Shown: positions 27,105 through 34,884, counted from the stretch's first letter. The stretch is DNA of 64,000 nucleotides from Hymenobacter mucosus (GCF_900188255.1 NZ_FZNS01000014.1:1-64000), one strand, 5' to 3'. Program-made: numbers and translations. The notes: generated by a model from the letters alone, not told the origin.

Positions 27105-27619
27105 TCGGTATGGAAGCTGCCCTAGCTTGCTTTGTTCGGGTAGCCAGATGTTAAACTCGCTGCCACGCCCTACTTCGCTGCGTAGGCGGATGCAGCCGCC
27201 ATGACTGGCTGCCACTTGGCGAACGTAGTACAAACCCAGGCCGAACCCCTTAATTGGGTGCTGGTTACCCGTTGGCGCCCGAAAAACTGATCAAACACCG
27301 CCGCCTGATAGGCAGGTGCAATGCCGAAGCCATCATCAGCTAGGGTGAGCTGCCAGCCCGCACCTTGTTGTTGCCCCTAGATACGGATGTGGACGCTCGT
27401 GCCCGAATGCTTGAGTGCATTATCGAGTAGGTTGTTGAGCAAGCCAGCCGTGTGCAAGCGGTCTAGCAGCAGCGGCGCAGTTACGGGAATCAGCACGTCA
27501 AACACAACGGGCTTGGTTGCTGCAATTCCTAGCCTTTCAACGCCAAGCGTTACAGTTGATGCTAACGGAAGCAGTATAGTTCCTGTAAAGAGTATGGCGC
27601 CATATAGTAAAAACGTCAA
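27105..27619 (-). pseudogene. Decayed sensor histidine kinase (ATPase domain remnant)
   Basis: The minus strand encodes LLNNLLDNALKHSGTSVHIRI, then a TAG, then GWQLTLADDGFGIAP in the same frame, and after a frameshift YYVRQVAASHGGCIRLRSEVGRGSEFNIWLP. These are the N box, G1 box and closing strands of a HATPase domain. The sensor region and phosphoacceptor helix are mostly absent, apart from a hydrophobic N-terminal piece (MTFLLYGAILFTGTILLPLA). With the adjacent response regulator remnant it forms a dead two-component operon. Confidence 0.7.
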
Positions 27620-27716
27620 GGCAGCGCAGATAAATAGTCCTACCTCGTTGGCGAATCAGGCTCGCCTTCTCATATTGTCTCCTAATCGTTTCGCCCTCTC
27701 ACGTATTCTGAACTGT

Positions 27717-28052
27717 ATGACTGTGCTATCTGCCCCAGCGCTCTTTGTGCATCACGTCTTATTTTATACTCCTGCCACCGCTAGCGAAGCCGACAAAGCC
27801 ATACTCTTAGAAGGGCTGCAACAACTAGTTCGTATTCCTTCGATAAAGCAGGCCCACATTGGTACGCCCGCGGATACCACCCGCGACGTAATTGAGCGGA
27901 CTTATACATACTCCTTACTATGCCTCTTCGATGGTGCCGAGCAGGAGGCGCAGTACCAACACCACCCAATTCATGACGAATTTCGCACTCAGTATGCGCG
28001 CTATTGGGAGAAAGTTGTGATTTACGACGCAATCGGGCCAGTAGTAGAATAG
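27717..28052 (+). CDS. Dabb (stress-responsive alpha/beta barrel) domain protein
   Basis: A 111-residue protein beginning MTVLSAPALFVHHVLFYTP. The pattern FVHHVLFYTP, then LLEGLQQLVRIPSIKQAHIGTPADTTRDVIERTYTYSLLCLFDG, then YQHHPIHDEFRTQYARYWEKVVIYD fits the Dabb family of small dimeric ferredoxin-like proteins (heat-stable proteins and polyketide-cyclase relatives). The YQxHPxH segment is typical. I took ATG 27717. The frame is open further upstream but overlaps the kinase pseudogene there. Function in this family is poorly defined. Confidence 0.75.
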   Translation: MTVLSAPALFVHHVLFYTPATASEADKAILLEGLQQLVRIPSIKQAHIGTPADTTRDVIERTYTYSLLCLFDGAEQEAQYQHHPIHDEFRTQYARYWEKVVIYDAIGPVVE

Positions 28053-28674
28053 GGGAAGCAAGCAGGCGTAAAGCACCTATTTCACCCGTTGTTCACCCAA
28101 GATGGTACCTCTCAGAGTCTGTATTTTTCAGCCGGTAAAGTGCCGATCATCCAAAAATGATTGGGAATTCTAATTTTCGAGCGCCTAGCGTAGTGAATTA
28201 GCGCAATCGAGCTTAGTCTCCAAAAAGGAGGACAAGCAAAGTAACTAGCTTGTTAGGGCCTAAGTTGTATTGGAAGCGTCATAAATGAAATGGGACAGCA
28301 AAGGACCTATTGTATTAGCAATACAATAGGTCCTTTGCTGTCCCGTGGGGATTAGGCTACTGCAATAGTTATTCAGAGCCACTAGTGATTTTCTAACTGT
28401 CACAATGCAATAATGATGCTGTGAACAATGGCTTCTGTACCGAGTATAAGTTGCTCAGCGAAAGTGCAAGCTATAACCTGCAATAATCGCCTTTTGGATG
28501 AGGTGTTTTGTTCACATCCAGCTGGTTGAGCAACTGAATCTCAAGTCCGACTCTATAATTGAGAGGACGCCTCTTTATAGACGCTTGCCAATTAGCGACG
28601 CTCTTAATCTGAAGAGTATGGCATGCGCCTTCGTAGTGTGCAACTGAAAGGACCGATAAGTTCGTGAGTTCGCT
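28053..28674. other. Intergenic region with a 25-bp perfect inverted repeat
   Basis: A 620-bp gap between the Dabb gene and the stop codon of the Cre-like recombinase. No coding region is supported. The only obvious structure is the long hairpin at 28292-28344. Confidence 0.5.
28292..28344. repeat. 25-bp perfect inverted repeat with 3-nt loop
   Basis: The arms at 28292-28316 and 28320-28344 are exact complements over 25 bp (beginning GGGACAGCAAAGG) with loop AGC. No T-tract follows on either strand. It lies about 240 bp past the Dabb gene and 330 bp past the recombinase gene. It could be a bidirectional transcript end, a nonautonomous palindromic element or a replicon-related structure. Confidence 0.7.
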
Positions 28675-29637
28675 CTACAAGCCTAATTTCTGCGCGGCAT
28701 TATGCTGGCGCACATCGTCCAGCCGGGTGTAGCGTCGGATCATGGCCGAGGTCTTGTGCTTGGTCTGGTTCATAATCTCGCTGTCATCGGCCCCGGCCAG
28801 CTTGGCCACCGTCACGAAAGAAGCCCGCAAAGAGTGAGCGGAGTAGGTAGGGCCCAGATAGCGCTGCACCACCGCGTTGATACTCTTGTCCGATAGCCGC
28901 GCCTGCGTTAACCGTTCGCCCTTGCGCAGGGACACAAACACGGGTCCGGTCTCGCGCTTGAGTTGCCGAAGCCACGCCTGCAGGGAGCGAATAGGACACA
29001 CCTTGGCTTCGGGAGAATAGAAGATTGCCTTTTCCTCATATTCGCCCAACTGGTTGGTTTTGCTCTTGGCCAGCGACACAATGAGGCAATCCTCCGTGAA
29101 GCGCAGCTGCTGCACCGTCAACTCTGAGAGCTCGGACCGCCGGAAGGCCCCCGTAAACCCGAGCAGTAGGATGGCCCGGTCCCGTAATCCAGCTACCGTC
29201 TTCGTATCCATGGCGCGCACCAGGCGCTTGAGTTGGGCGAGGGTGAAGGCAGGCGCTTGCTTCTGCCGGACTCCGTGCACGCGGCGGATGCCATCGAGTA
29301 GGACCTGAAACTGCTTGTTGTCCGAGGGGCAGTCGAGCCCGCGTAGCACGTGGGCCTTACCAATGGCCGAGAGGTGGCGGTGGATGGTGGCCACCTTCTT
29401 GCCCGCATCGGCTAGGTAGGTTACGTAGCCGGCCAGCGTGTCCACCGTAGCCGGCACCGGCTCCAGTCGGTTGGCCTGGCACCAGTGGGTGAAGTGGCGC
29501 AGATCCGAGGCGTAGGCCCGGGCCGTATTAGGCGCCCCCTGCAGACCGGCCTCGACGTAGTGGGCGGTCTGCTCCGAGAGGCTCGCGAGCGAGTCGGTGG
29601 TCCGAGGAGTCGTTACCAGTTGCGCGTCACTTTTCAT
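28675..29637 (-). CDS. Cre-like tyrosine recombinase
   Basis: A 320-residue tyrosine recombinase. The N-terminal core-binding domain (about 30-125, NTARAYASDLRHFTHWCQANRLEP, KVATIHRHLSAIGKAH) aligns in layout with phage P1 Cre. The catalytic domain has Arg166 (FTGAFRRSEL), Lys193 (KSKTN), His268 and Arg271 (SAHSLRASF), His294 (TKHKT) and nucleophile Tyr303 (RRYTRLD). The His294-Tyr303 spacing equals the Trp315-Tyr324 spacing of Cre. In plasmids such enzymes resolve dimers. A lox-like 14-7-14 inverted repeat lies 58 bp upstream of its ATG, and a ParA/Rep module follows, so dimer resolution is the likely job. Integration of the element is the alternative. Confidence 0.92.
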   Translation of the reverse strand: MKSDAQLVTTPRTTDSLASLSEQTAHYVEAGLQGAPNTARAYASDLRHFTHWCQANRLEPVPATVDTLAGYVTYLADAGKKVATIHRHLSAIGKAHVLRGLDCPSDNKQFQVLLDGIRRVHGVRQKQAPAFTLAQLKRLVRAMDTKTVAGLRDRAILLLGFTGAFRRSELSELTVQQLRFTEDCLIVSLAKSKTNQLGEYEEKAIFYSPEAKVCPIRSLQAWLRQLKRETGPVFVSLRKGERLTQARLSDKSINAVVQRYLGPTYSAHSLRASFVTVAKLAGADDSEIMNQTKHKTSAMIRRYTRLDDVRQHNAAQKLGL

Positions 29638-29694
29638 GTAGCCTATAGTATAAGGAGTAGCGAGGCAAAAAGAGCTCGAAAGGCGAAGATAATG

Positions 29695-29729
29695 ATAGGT
29701 TCCGATAAGTAAAGATTATCGGAACCTAT
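29695..29729. other. Putative lox-like recombination site
   Basis: Perfect inverted repeats ATAGGTTCCGATAA (29695-29708) and TTATCGGAACCTAT (29716-29729) flank the 7-bp asymmetric spacer GTAAAGA. The 35-bp geometry, 14-7-14, is that of tyrosine recombinase core sites such as loxP (13-8-13) and FRT. It begins 58 bp upstream of the start codon of a Cre-like recombinase. An autoregulatory operator is the main alternative. Confidence 0.6.
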
Positions 29730-30710
29730 GAAAATGCATGGCTTTCTGTGGTAATCCAAGTGTTTAGTTCGACTACCAATCATTCCACCGGCTAACCCTC
29801 CGTCGGGTGTTCTGGCTACGAAAGACATCTCCGAACATCATTACTATCAAAACCTGGAGTTGCACCGGATCCTGAGTGAATAGCCTCGTAGGCCACCAAG
29901 TAAATGGACCTTGGTGGGAAGGCATCCGGCCAGCAAGTGACTACGGGCGGGATTGTTTTCCCGGGTGTCCCCATCAAGAATAACCGGTAGAACTCCGGTC
30001 CGGCCTCGACCCACCAAGTCTGCCTAAGCCAAACGAAGTACGCAGCAGGATGTTCCTTGTGGGACGAGTGCGGCAAGCCTGACGCCGTTAGTAGAGAATA
30101 TTATTTCCGAGAAGCGGCAGCCCCTGCTCTTGTTAGTGGGGCTTGAGAACTATAGGGTACCTGCCTCCTATTTTGCCCTTACTCCTCCCCTACCCCTAGT
30201 CTTATCGGTCTAATCCCTGGAAACTTGGAGAACAGGAGTTTCTTCTTACGCCGAGCCCGTGCTACCCTCTCGCTCCAGGGTGGGTGGTCTACCCCTATTG
30301 AGCTACCTAAAAAGCCATTCGGGTCGTTCACCCTTCGGCTTGCTTTTGCTCGTGTTGGCTGCCTGGGCTAATCTGCTGCCTCAACCAGCTGAGCCGCTGT
30401 ACCTCACCCCCTGCCACTTTATACGCCGTTCACTAGCGGTCATATCCGCCCAAAGCCTCATTAGCATACGGGTACCAGCGAATGCCGTCGGCAAACTCTT
30501 GATAACCCACCTAGATCCCATATCTCGCGTGGTGGCCACCTCGTTAAGTCACGGTAAGGAGCCTCGAATAGCCAAAGTTGTACGCGTGAGCGGAGGTGGG
30601 TTCAATCTCCTGTCCCAGGTTCCAAGGCCTTGGTCGGTTGATTAGACTTGTTCGTGCACGTTGCTAAGCCTCTGTCCCATAATATTATAAAAGCCATGAT
30701 CTCAAAATAC

Positions 30711-30950
30711 ATGTAATGTATGTATAGTATGTCAAGCATTTAATATGTGTAAAACATACTATACATCCTTTACACACCCAAAGTAATGGGAATACGACAC
30801 CGATTCCACTTAATACACGTAATACATACATACATTAAATATCATGTATGTATGTATTACGTGTATTACACATATAAAATACAGTGTATTCAATACGTGT
30901 AATGTAGTTCATACATATCATAATTGTATAGTATGTATTGAATGTAATGC
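30711..30950. repeat. AT-rich repeat region, putative plasmid centromere/operator
   Basis: The 240 bp before parA are very AT-rich and built from alternating TATGTA-type words. A perfect 25-bp inverted repeat (30811-30835 and 30844-30868, arms starting TAATACACGTAATACATACA, loop TAAATATC) is the most striking element. A second, 13-bp inverted repeat ATGTATAGTATGT lies at 30720-30732 and 30754-30766, and its core TGTATAGTATGT recurs directly at 30925-30936. Such arrays upstream of a ParA and ribbon-helix-helix gene pair typically serve as centromere and autoregulatory operator. Confidence 0.65.
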
Positions 30951-30983
30951 GTAATATTGACCCAACCAACGGCCTTAGTCGAT

Positions 30984-31748
30984 ATGAAGACCATATGTTT
31001 TGCCAACCATAAAGGAGGGGTCGGAAAAACCACTTCCACCCTAAGTGTGGCCCAAGTATTAGCTAGTCGGGGACAGCGCGTGCTCCTAATCGATAGTGAT
31101 TCGCAAACTAACCTGACAATGTCTTTTGATCGTAAGGGTAACCGGCACTTGGGGGAACTGCTCGAGAGTGACGGCAAGATTTCCCTCACAGAGTTGATGG
31201 AGCCAGTAGGGGAGGGGATCCACTTGATTGCCGCTTCCCCTCGGCTGCAGCTAGTGGAGAAGCTGATGGCGGGTAGCTCTGGGCTAGAGTTCATCCTGCG
31301 GGAGGGCTTAGAGACCGTCGAGGACCAGTTCGACTATTGCCTCATTGATACCCCACCCTCCCTGGGCGGGATTACCTACTCGGCCCTGATTGCGGCGGAT
31401 GCCGTGTTCATCCCCATGCAGCCGGAGTATTTCGGCTACAACGGGCTAACCTCCCTCTTGCAGGCCTGCGTCCGGGTGCGTAAGCACTACAATCAAAAAC
31501 TCAAAGTGGGCGGCATCTTCTTCACCAAGTATTCCCCTAGCTACCGCTCCTCAATGCATCATCAGTATGTTAACCTCATTCATGAGGATGAACAACTGGC
31601 TCCCTTGGTAATGAACGTGAGCATCCGTCAGAACAACAAGCTGGGCGAAGCGCAAGCCATGCAGGAAACCATTCTGACGTATGCTCCTGATAGTAACGGA
31701 GCGCTGGATTACATCTCTCTCACTGACGAACTGCTAGCCCGGCTATGA
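30984..31748 (+). CDS. parA: ParA-type partition ATPase
   Basis: A 254-residue ParA/MinD superfamily ATPase without a DNA-binding N-terminal extension. The deviant Walker A motif FANHKGGVGKTTSTLSVAQ is at residues 5-23, followed by LLIDSDSQTNLT (Walker A') and YCLIDTPPSLGG (Walker B). It would drive segregation of the plasmid by forming ATP-dependent assemblies on the nucleoid. I prefer ATG 30984 (MKTICFANHKGG). A TTG 27 bp upstream is in frame. The stop overlaps the next start codon in ATGA, so the two genes are translationally coupled. The AT-rich repeats just upstream are the likely centromere and operator. Confidence 0.93.
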   Translation: MKTICFANHKGGVGKTTSTLSVAQVLASRGQRVLLIDSDSQTNLTMSFDRKGNRHLGELLESDGKISLTELMEPVGEGIHLIAASPRLQLVEKLMAGSSGLEFILREGLETVEDQFDYCLIDTPPSLGGITYSALIAADAVFIPMQPEYFGYNGLTSLLQACVRVRKHYNQKLKVGGIFFTKYSPSYRSSMHHQYVNLIHEDEQLAPLVMNVSIRQNNKLGEAQAMQETILTYAPDSNGALDYISLTDELLARL

Positions 31749-32131
31749 GTACTACCCCCAAACGCAACTTCACGGCTAAAACGGCCCGTCCTACGATTGA
31801 TACGTCCGCGCTGTATGGTATGGACGAAGTAACCGTCCCTGATGCTCGCCTCCCGGCGCCAGCCGCTGAACCAACACCCCCGGCGGCTCCGGCTGCTGCT
31901 CCAGTGCCGGAAGATGCGGGGCTGGAATGGGTCCAATTCAGTACCTACCTGCGGCGTAATACCTATCTGCGCCTAAAGCAGGCGGAGTACTGGGAGCCGG
32001 GCTTTGTCGTCCGGCAGCAAATAGAGCAAGTCGTCAGCGAGCTGCTGGACAAGTTGGAAACTGCCAACCGGAGTCTACCCGACGAGCATCTGCGTAAACT
32101 ATTGCAGAAAAATAAAAAGCTCCGATCTTAA
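31745..32131 (+). CDS. Small partition partner, ribbon-helix-helix-like (ParB/ParG role)
   Basis: A 128-residue protein overlapping parA by 4 bp. The first half (about 1-58) is proline- and alanine-rich and probably disordered (LPAPAAEPTPPAAPAAAPVP). The second half, WVQFSTYLRRNTYLRLKQ followed by GFVVRQQIEQVVSELLDKL, has the strand-helix-helix pattern of ribbon-helix-helix DNA-binding proteins, and the end is lysine-rich. It is unlike the large ParB/Spo0J family. By position it should be the centromere-binding protein that stimulates ParA, comparable in role to ParG or omega. The fold assignment is inference from pattern only. Confidence 0.7.
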   Translation: MSTTPKRNFTAKTARPTIDTSALYGMDEVTVPDARLPAPAAEPTPPAAPAAAPVPEDAGLEWVQFSTYLRRNTYLRLKQAEYWEPGFVVRQQIEQVVSELLDKLETANRSLPDEHLRKLLQKNKKLRS

Positions 32132-32204
32132 GGGTATAAAAAAGCAAAAAATCCGCGTTTTTGAAGCGTAAATGGACTTTTTTTTACTATATCAGCTTAC
32201 TCTA

Positions 32205-32436
32205 TCTGCTACAAAAAAGACGTTACTCAAAAGCACAACTAGTCTTTTTTTTTATTACTACTCTTATAAGAGTATTATAGGGGCTGTATCTACTTGACTA
32301 ACAATCGATAATAAGGGGTATCTGCTACAAAAAAGACGTTTGCTGCTACAAAAAAGACGTTGATCTGCTACACAATAGACGTGATTCTGCTACAAAAAAG
32401 ACGTTTCGCCGTCCTATCTGCTACAAAAAAGACGTT
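32205..32436 (+). repeat. Plasmid origin: 20-bp iteron array
   Basis: Six copies of TCTGCTACAAAAAAGACGTT lie directly before the rep gene: 32205-32224, 32321-32340, 32342-32361 (first base G), 32364-32383 (variant with CACAATAG in the core), 32386-32405 and 32417-32436. The last ends 8 bp before the rep ATG. Spacing is tight in the second half (21-31 bp). Such direct repeats are the binding sites of Rep_3-type initiators and define the replication origin. A further exact copy is inside rep. Confidence 0.9.
32225..32320. other. AT-rich segment with 16-bp palindrome, possible unwinding element
   Basis: Between the first and second iterons lies a T-rich run (about 32244-32253) and the perfect palindrome TACTCTTATAAGAGTA at 32259-32274. 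A low-stability tract next to iterons is where iteron plasmids usually open. The palindrome could also be an operator for the initiator. No consensus DnaA box was recognised. Confidence 0.45.
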
Positions 32437-32444
32437 GCCGTCCC

Positions 32445-33626
32445 ATGGAGCCCATTCCTGATAAACGAGTTGCCCAACATAATGCACTCATCAATGCCCG
32501 CTTCAGCTTTGTACCGTTGCAGATGCGGCTGTTCGTCGCGTTGCTCTCCCGCATTGATTTTGAGGATGTTGACTTCAAGGAACACTTCATCCCCTTAGAT
32601 GAACTCGTGTTTGAGCGTCGCGGTGGTTCGGCCTACGAGCAGGTAGATGAGATGTGTAAAGGGCTTGCTTCGTTCACCCTCTACATTGAAGAACTAGAGG
32701 AGAAGACCCGCAGACGGCGCCGCAAGCCTAGCTACACGTACATCCCCCTGATGGCCGAAGCGGGCTACCGAGCTGATTTGGGCGGCGTAGTGGCCAGCTT
32801 CAACCCCAAAATTATGCCCTACTTGCTGCAACTACGTGAGAGTGGTAACTTCACTACCGCGGAGATCCAACAAGTGCTTAAACTCAAGAGCCCCCAGTCC
32901 TTACGCATCTACTGGCTGCTGAAAGAGTATGCCGACTTCGGCAAGCGTACCATCAGCGTGGAAGATTTGCGCTTCGTGCTGGGTATTGAAGAGAATGAGT
33001 ACCCCCGCTTCTCCAACTTCAAGGCTAGAATACTGGACAAAGCACAGAGCGAGATTGCGGCTACAGACATTCCCTTCACCTATGAACTCGAGCGGGAGGG
33101 CAAAACCGTTGCCCGAATCAAGTTCCTGTTCCAGCAACTGGCCGCATCTGCTACAAAAAAGACGTTGCCAGGCGCGGCCGAATGGGCCGAGGCCTTGGCG
33201 CAAATCGGCGTAAGTCAGCGCAGCATCACGACCATTGCCCACCAACTGGAAAACAATGAGTACGACGTGGGCTACATTGCTTTCGTCGTGCAGATTGTAG
33301 AGGGACAGTTCCAGAAAGGCAAGATCAAGAAACCGGCCGGAGCGATTTATAAGGCCCTCGTCGAAAAGTATCTACTGGACGACTATATCCTGGCCAGCAA
33401 GCCTCGAACCGGCGCCAAAAAGGAGTTACCGAAAGCGACGGAACGAAAGCTGGAAGTGGCCTTCCGGTTGAGTGAGGTCCGGGAAATGTACGATAATCCC
33501 GGACCCTACGCGCAGCGCCAGAAACGCGCTGACACGTTCGAACAGCACCTGCAGCAGGTGTACCTGCAGGACGGCTTTGCCGTAGAACAGCGGGAAGGGG
33601 AGGAGTGGCTCGTGAAGCGAAACTAA
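32445..33626 (+). CDS. Rep_3-family plasmid replication initiator
   Basis: A 393-residue initiator of the Rep_3/RepB superfamily with two winged-helix domains. The first starts VAQHNALINARFSFVPLQMRLFVALLSRID (about residues 9-38). The second includes LKLKSPQSLRIYWLLKEYADFGKRTISVEDLRFVLGI and FSNFKARILDKAQSEI (about 145-205). A C-terminal extension of about 150 residues follows. The protein should bind the iterons directly upstream and open the origin. Residues 235-240 (SATKKT) are encoded by an exact copy of the iteron at 33147-33166. The ATG lies 8 bp after the last upstream iteron, so initiator binding should also repress its own transcription. Confidence 0.9.
   Translation: MEPIPDKRVAQHNALINARFSFVPLQMRLFVALLSRIDFEDVDFKEHFIPLDELVFERRGGSAYEQVDEMCKGLASFTLYIEELEEKTRRRRRKPSYTYIPLMAEAGYRADLGGVVASFNPKIMPYLLQLRESGNFTTAEIQQVLKLKSPQSLRIYWLLKEYADFGKRTISVEDLRFVLGIEENEYPRFSNFKARILDKAQSEIAATDIPFTYELEREGKTVARIKFLFQQLAASATKKTLPGAAEWAEALAQIGVSQRSITTIAHQLENNEYDVGYIAFVVQIVEGQFQKGKIKKPAGAIYKALVEKYLLDDYILASKPRTGAKKELPKATERKLEVAFRLSEVREMYDNPGPYAQRQKRADTFEQHLQQVYLQDGFAVEQREGEEWLVKRN
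33147..33166 (+). repeat. Iteron copy inside the rep coding sequence
   Basis: TCTGCTACAAAAAAGACGTT, identical over 20 bp to the upstream iterons, is read in frame as SATKKT plus part of the next codon, at the junction after the second winged-helix domain. Confidence 0.9.
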
Positions 33627-34008
33627 CTGGTGGTCTTGAGTAGTATGAGCACCGTGCTAGTAGTCAGATTACCCCGGTAATCGAATACACGAAAATTGCC
33701 ATCGTTCATGCGCAAGCTGTGCATGAACGATGGCCTCAAATTCAGCATCGTTTGCCTGAGCAATTGGTGCGCAGGACAAAGCATTTACTGGCTTGTCCAA
33801 CACGGAAGGGTACAGCCCAGGTAAGCCTTTGTCATTATCAAGTTCAGCGTACCATCAAGTTGATTTTGCCTCAACATTGCTAACCTCTCATACTTCAACC
33901 CGAATGCTTTTTCGACACGAGGAAGAAACTACCACGGGTGTACCGAGATAGTAAGAGTGTCAGGCAGAAAAACTACATCTAGCCGCGTAGTCTGGCGCCT
34001 ACCCGGCA
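33627..34008. other. Intergenic region between rep and AraC regulator
   Basis: A 380-bp gap between convergent genes. It contains the hairpin at 33698-33734. Nothing else is recognisable. Confidence 0.4.
33698..33734. terminator. Hairpin downstream of rep
   Basis: A 14-bp perfect stem (GCCATCGTTCATGC, 33698-33711, with its complement at 33721-33734) and 9-nt loop, about 70 bp after the rep stop codon. No T-tract follows. It may end transcription from both sides. Confidence 0.5.
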
Positions 34009-34884
34009 CTAAATAAAGATGCGAGTGCCGGAATAGTTCTCCCGAAACTCAGTAGGCGTGCAACCCTTCTTTTTCTTGAACGTGCGGTTGAAGTTGGAAA
34101 TATTGTGAAAGCCGCACTTGTATGCTACTTCTGCCACGTTGTGCGTCGTATCGATGAGCATACGTGAGGCGTGCCCAAGCCTGATTTCGTTTAAGCTGTC
34201 GACGAACGTGCTACCAATCCGTTTTTTGATAAAACGGCTGAAGGAAGCCTCGGGCATGTCTGCCACCTTTGCTACATCCAGAAGTGTGATGGGTTGGCTG
34301 TAGTTGTCATTCATGTACTCAAAGACCTTCTCAATACGTCGGCTATTGTAGTTAAGCTGCTCGTTGTTGGAAGTTGAGTTGGAAAGCGTATGCATGTTGC
34401 GCGAGGTAGAAAGATCGTGCAACAACGACATAAGTTCTAATACCGAATCGAAGCCGCTCTTCTGCTCTAGTTGCAGTAAGCGTGGCAGCAGGCGCTCTAT
34501 CGTTTCGCGGGAAAACAAAATACCGCGCTGTGATTTCTCGAATAAAGTGCGGATAAAGCTAAGTTGGTTTTTACGCAGAAACCGCTCGTCGAACAAGTCC
34601 TTGTGAAACTGAATGGTCAGCTCACGAATGTCTTCTGTCTCGCACTTGTGCGTGAACCATGCGTGGTACAGATTCGGCCCAACTAGTACCAGTTCCAAGT
34701 CGTCAATCAGGTCAATGTGGTCTCCCACAATACGTTTTGCACCCTTGGCATTGATGATCAGGTTGAGCTCAAACTCCTCATGATAATGCAAAGGGAAATC
34801 GAACTTCTTCTTTTTTCGTGAGAAAAGTGTAAAGCAGTCGTTCTGAGTAAGTGGAGTAATCTCCCGCATAATCTCCTGTCTCAT
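34009..34884 (-). CDS. AraC-family regulator of the mannan locus
   Basis: A 291-residue regulator with an N-terminal cupin sensor (PLHYHEEFELNLIINAKGAKRIVGDHIDLID; the HYHEE segment is typical of sugar-sensing AraC proteins) and a C-terminal AraC DNA-binding domain: ITLLDVAKVADMPEASFSRFIKKRIG and NVAEVAYKCGFHNISNFNRTFKKKKGCTPTEFR. It diverges from the symporter-phosphorylase-epimerase operon across a 568-bp AT-rich region, so it most likely controls that operon in response to a mannan-derived sugar. The effector is inferred from context only. Confidence 0.88.
   Translation of the reverse strand: MRQEIMREITPLTQNDCFTLFSRKKKKFDFPLHYHEEFELNLIINAKGAKRIVGDHIDLIDDLELVLVGPNLYHAWFTHKCETEDIRELTIQFHKDLFDERFLRKNQLSFIRTLFEKSQRGILFSRETIERLLPRLLQLEQKSGFDSVLELMSLLHDLSTSRNMHTLSNSTSNNEQLNYNSRRIEKVFEYMNDNYSQPITLLDVAKVADMPEASFSRFIKKRIGSTFVDSLNEIRLGHASRMLIDTTHNVAEVAYKCGFHNISNFNRTFKKKKGCTPTEFRENYSGTRIFI

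Larger units (their letters stand above)
29638..30983. other. Gene-poor region between recombinase and ParA
   Basis: A 1.3-kb stretch containing the lox-like site (29695-29729) and the AT-rich repeat region (about 30690-30950). Between them, open frames such as 29816-30076 (minus, 86 codons) and 30259-30645 (plus, 128 codons, GTG start) show no recognisable domain. A plus-strand frame ending at about 29883 encodes KDISEHHYYQNLELHRILSE, which looks protein-like but is too short to call. The stretch may be decayed sequence. Confidence 0.5.

Noticed and set aside
26742..27716. An intact two-component system on the minus strand
   Set aside because: The recognisable motifs are spread over several frames with in-frame stops. 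No single reading frame spans either protein.
28652..28660. ACCGATAAG words at 28652, near 30200 (minus) and at 35396 as possible partial copies of the lox-like arm
   Set aside because: Matches of 9-12 bp without a second arm are expected by chance in 64 kb, and none shows the inverted repeat geometry.
29816..30076. 86-codon minus-strand frame
   Set aside because: No family resemblance and no supporting context. Possibly decayed sequence.
30259..30645. 128-codon plus-strand frame with GTG start
   Set aside because: No recognisable domain, no partner gene, and codon use unlike neighbours. Kept only as part of the gene-poor region.
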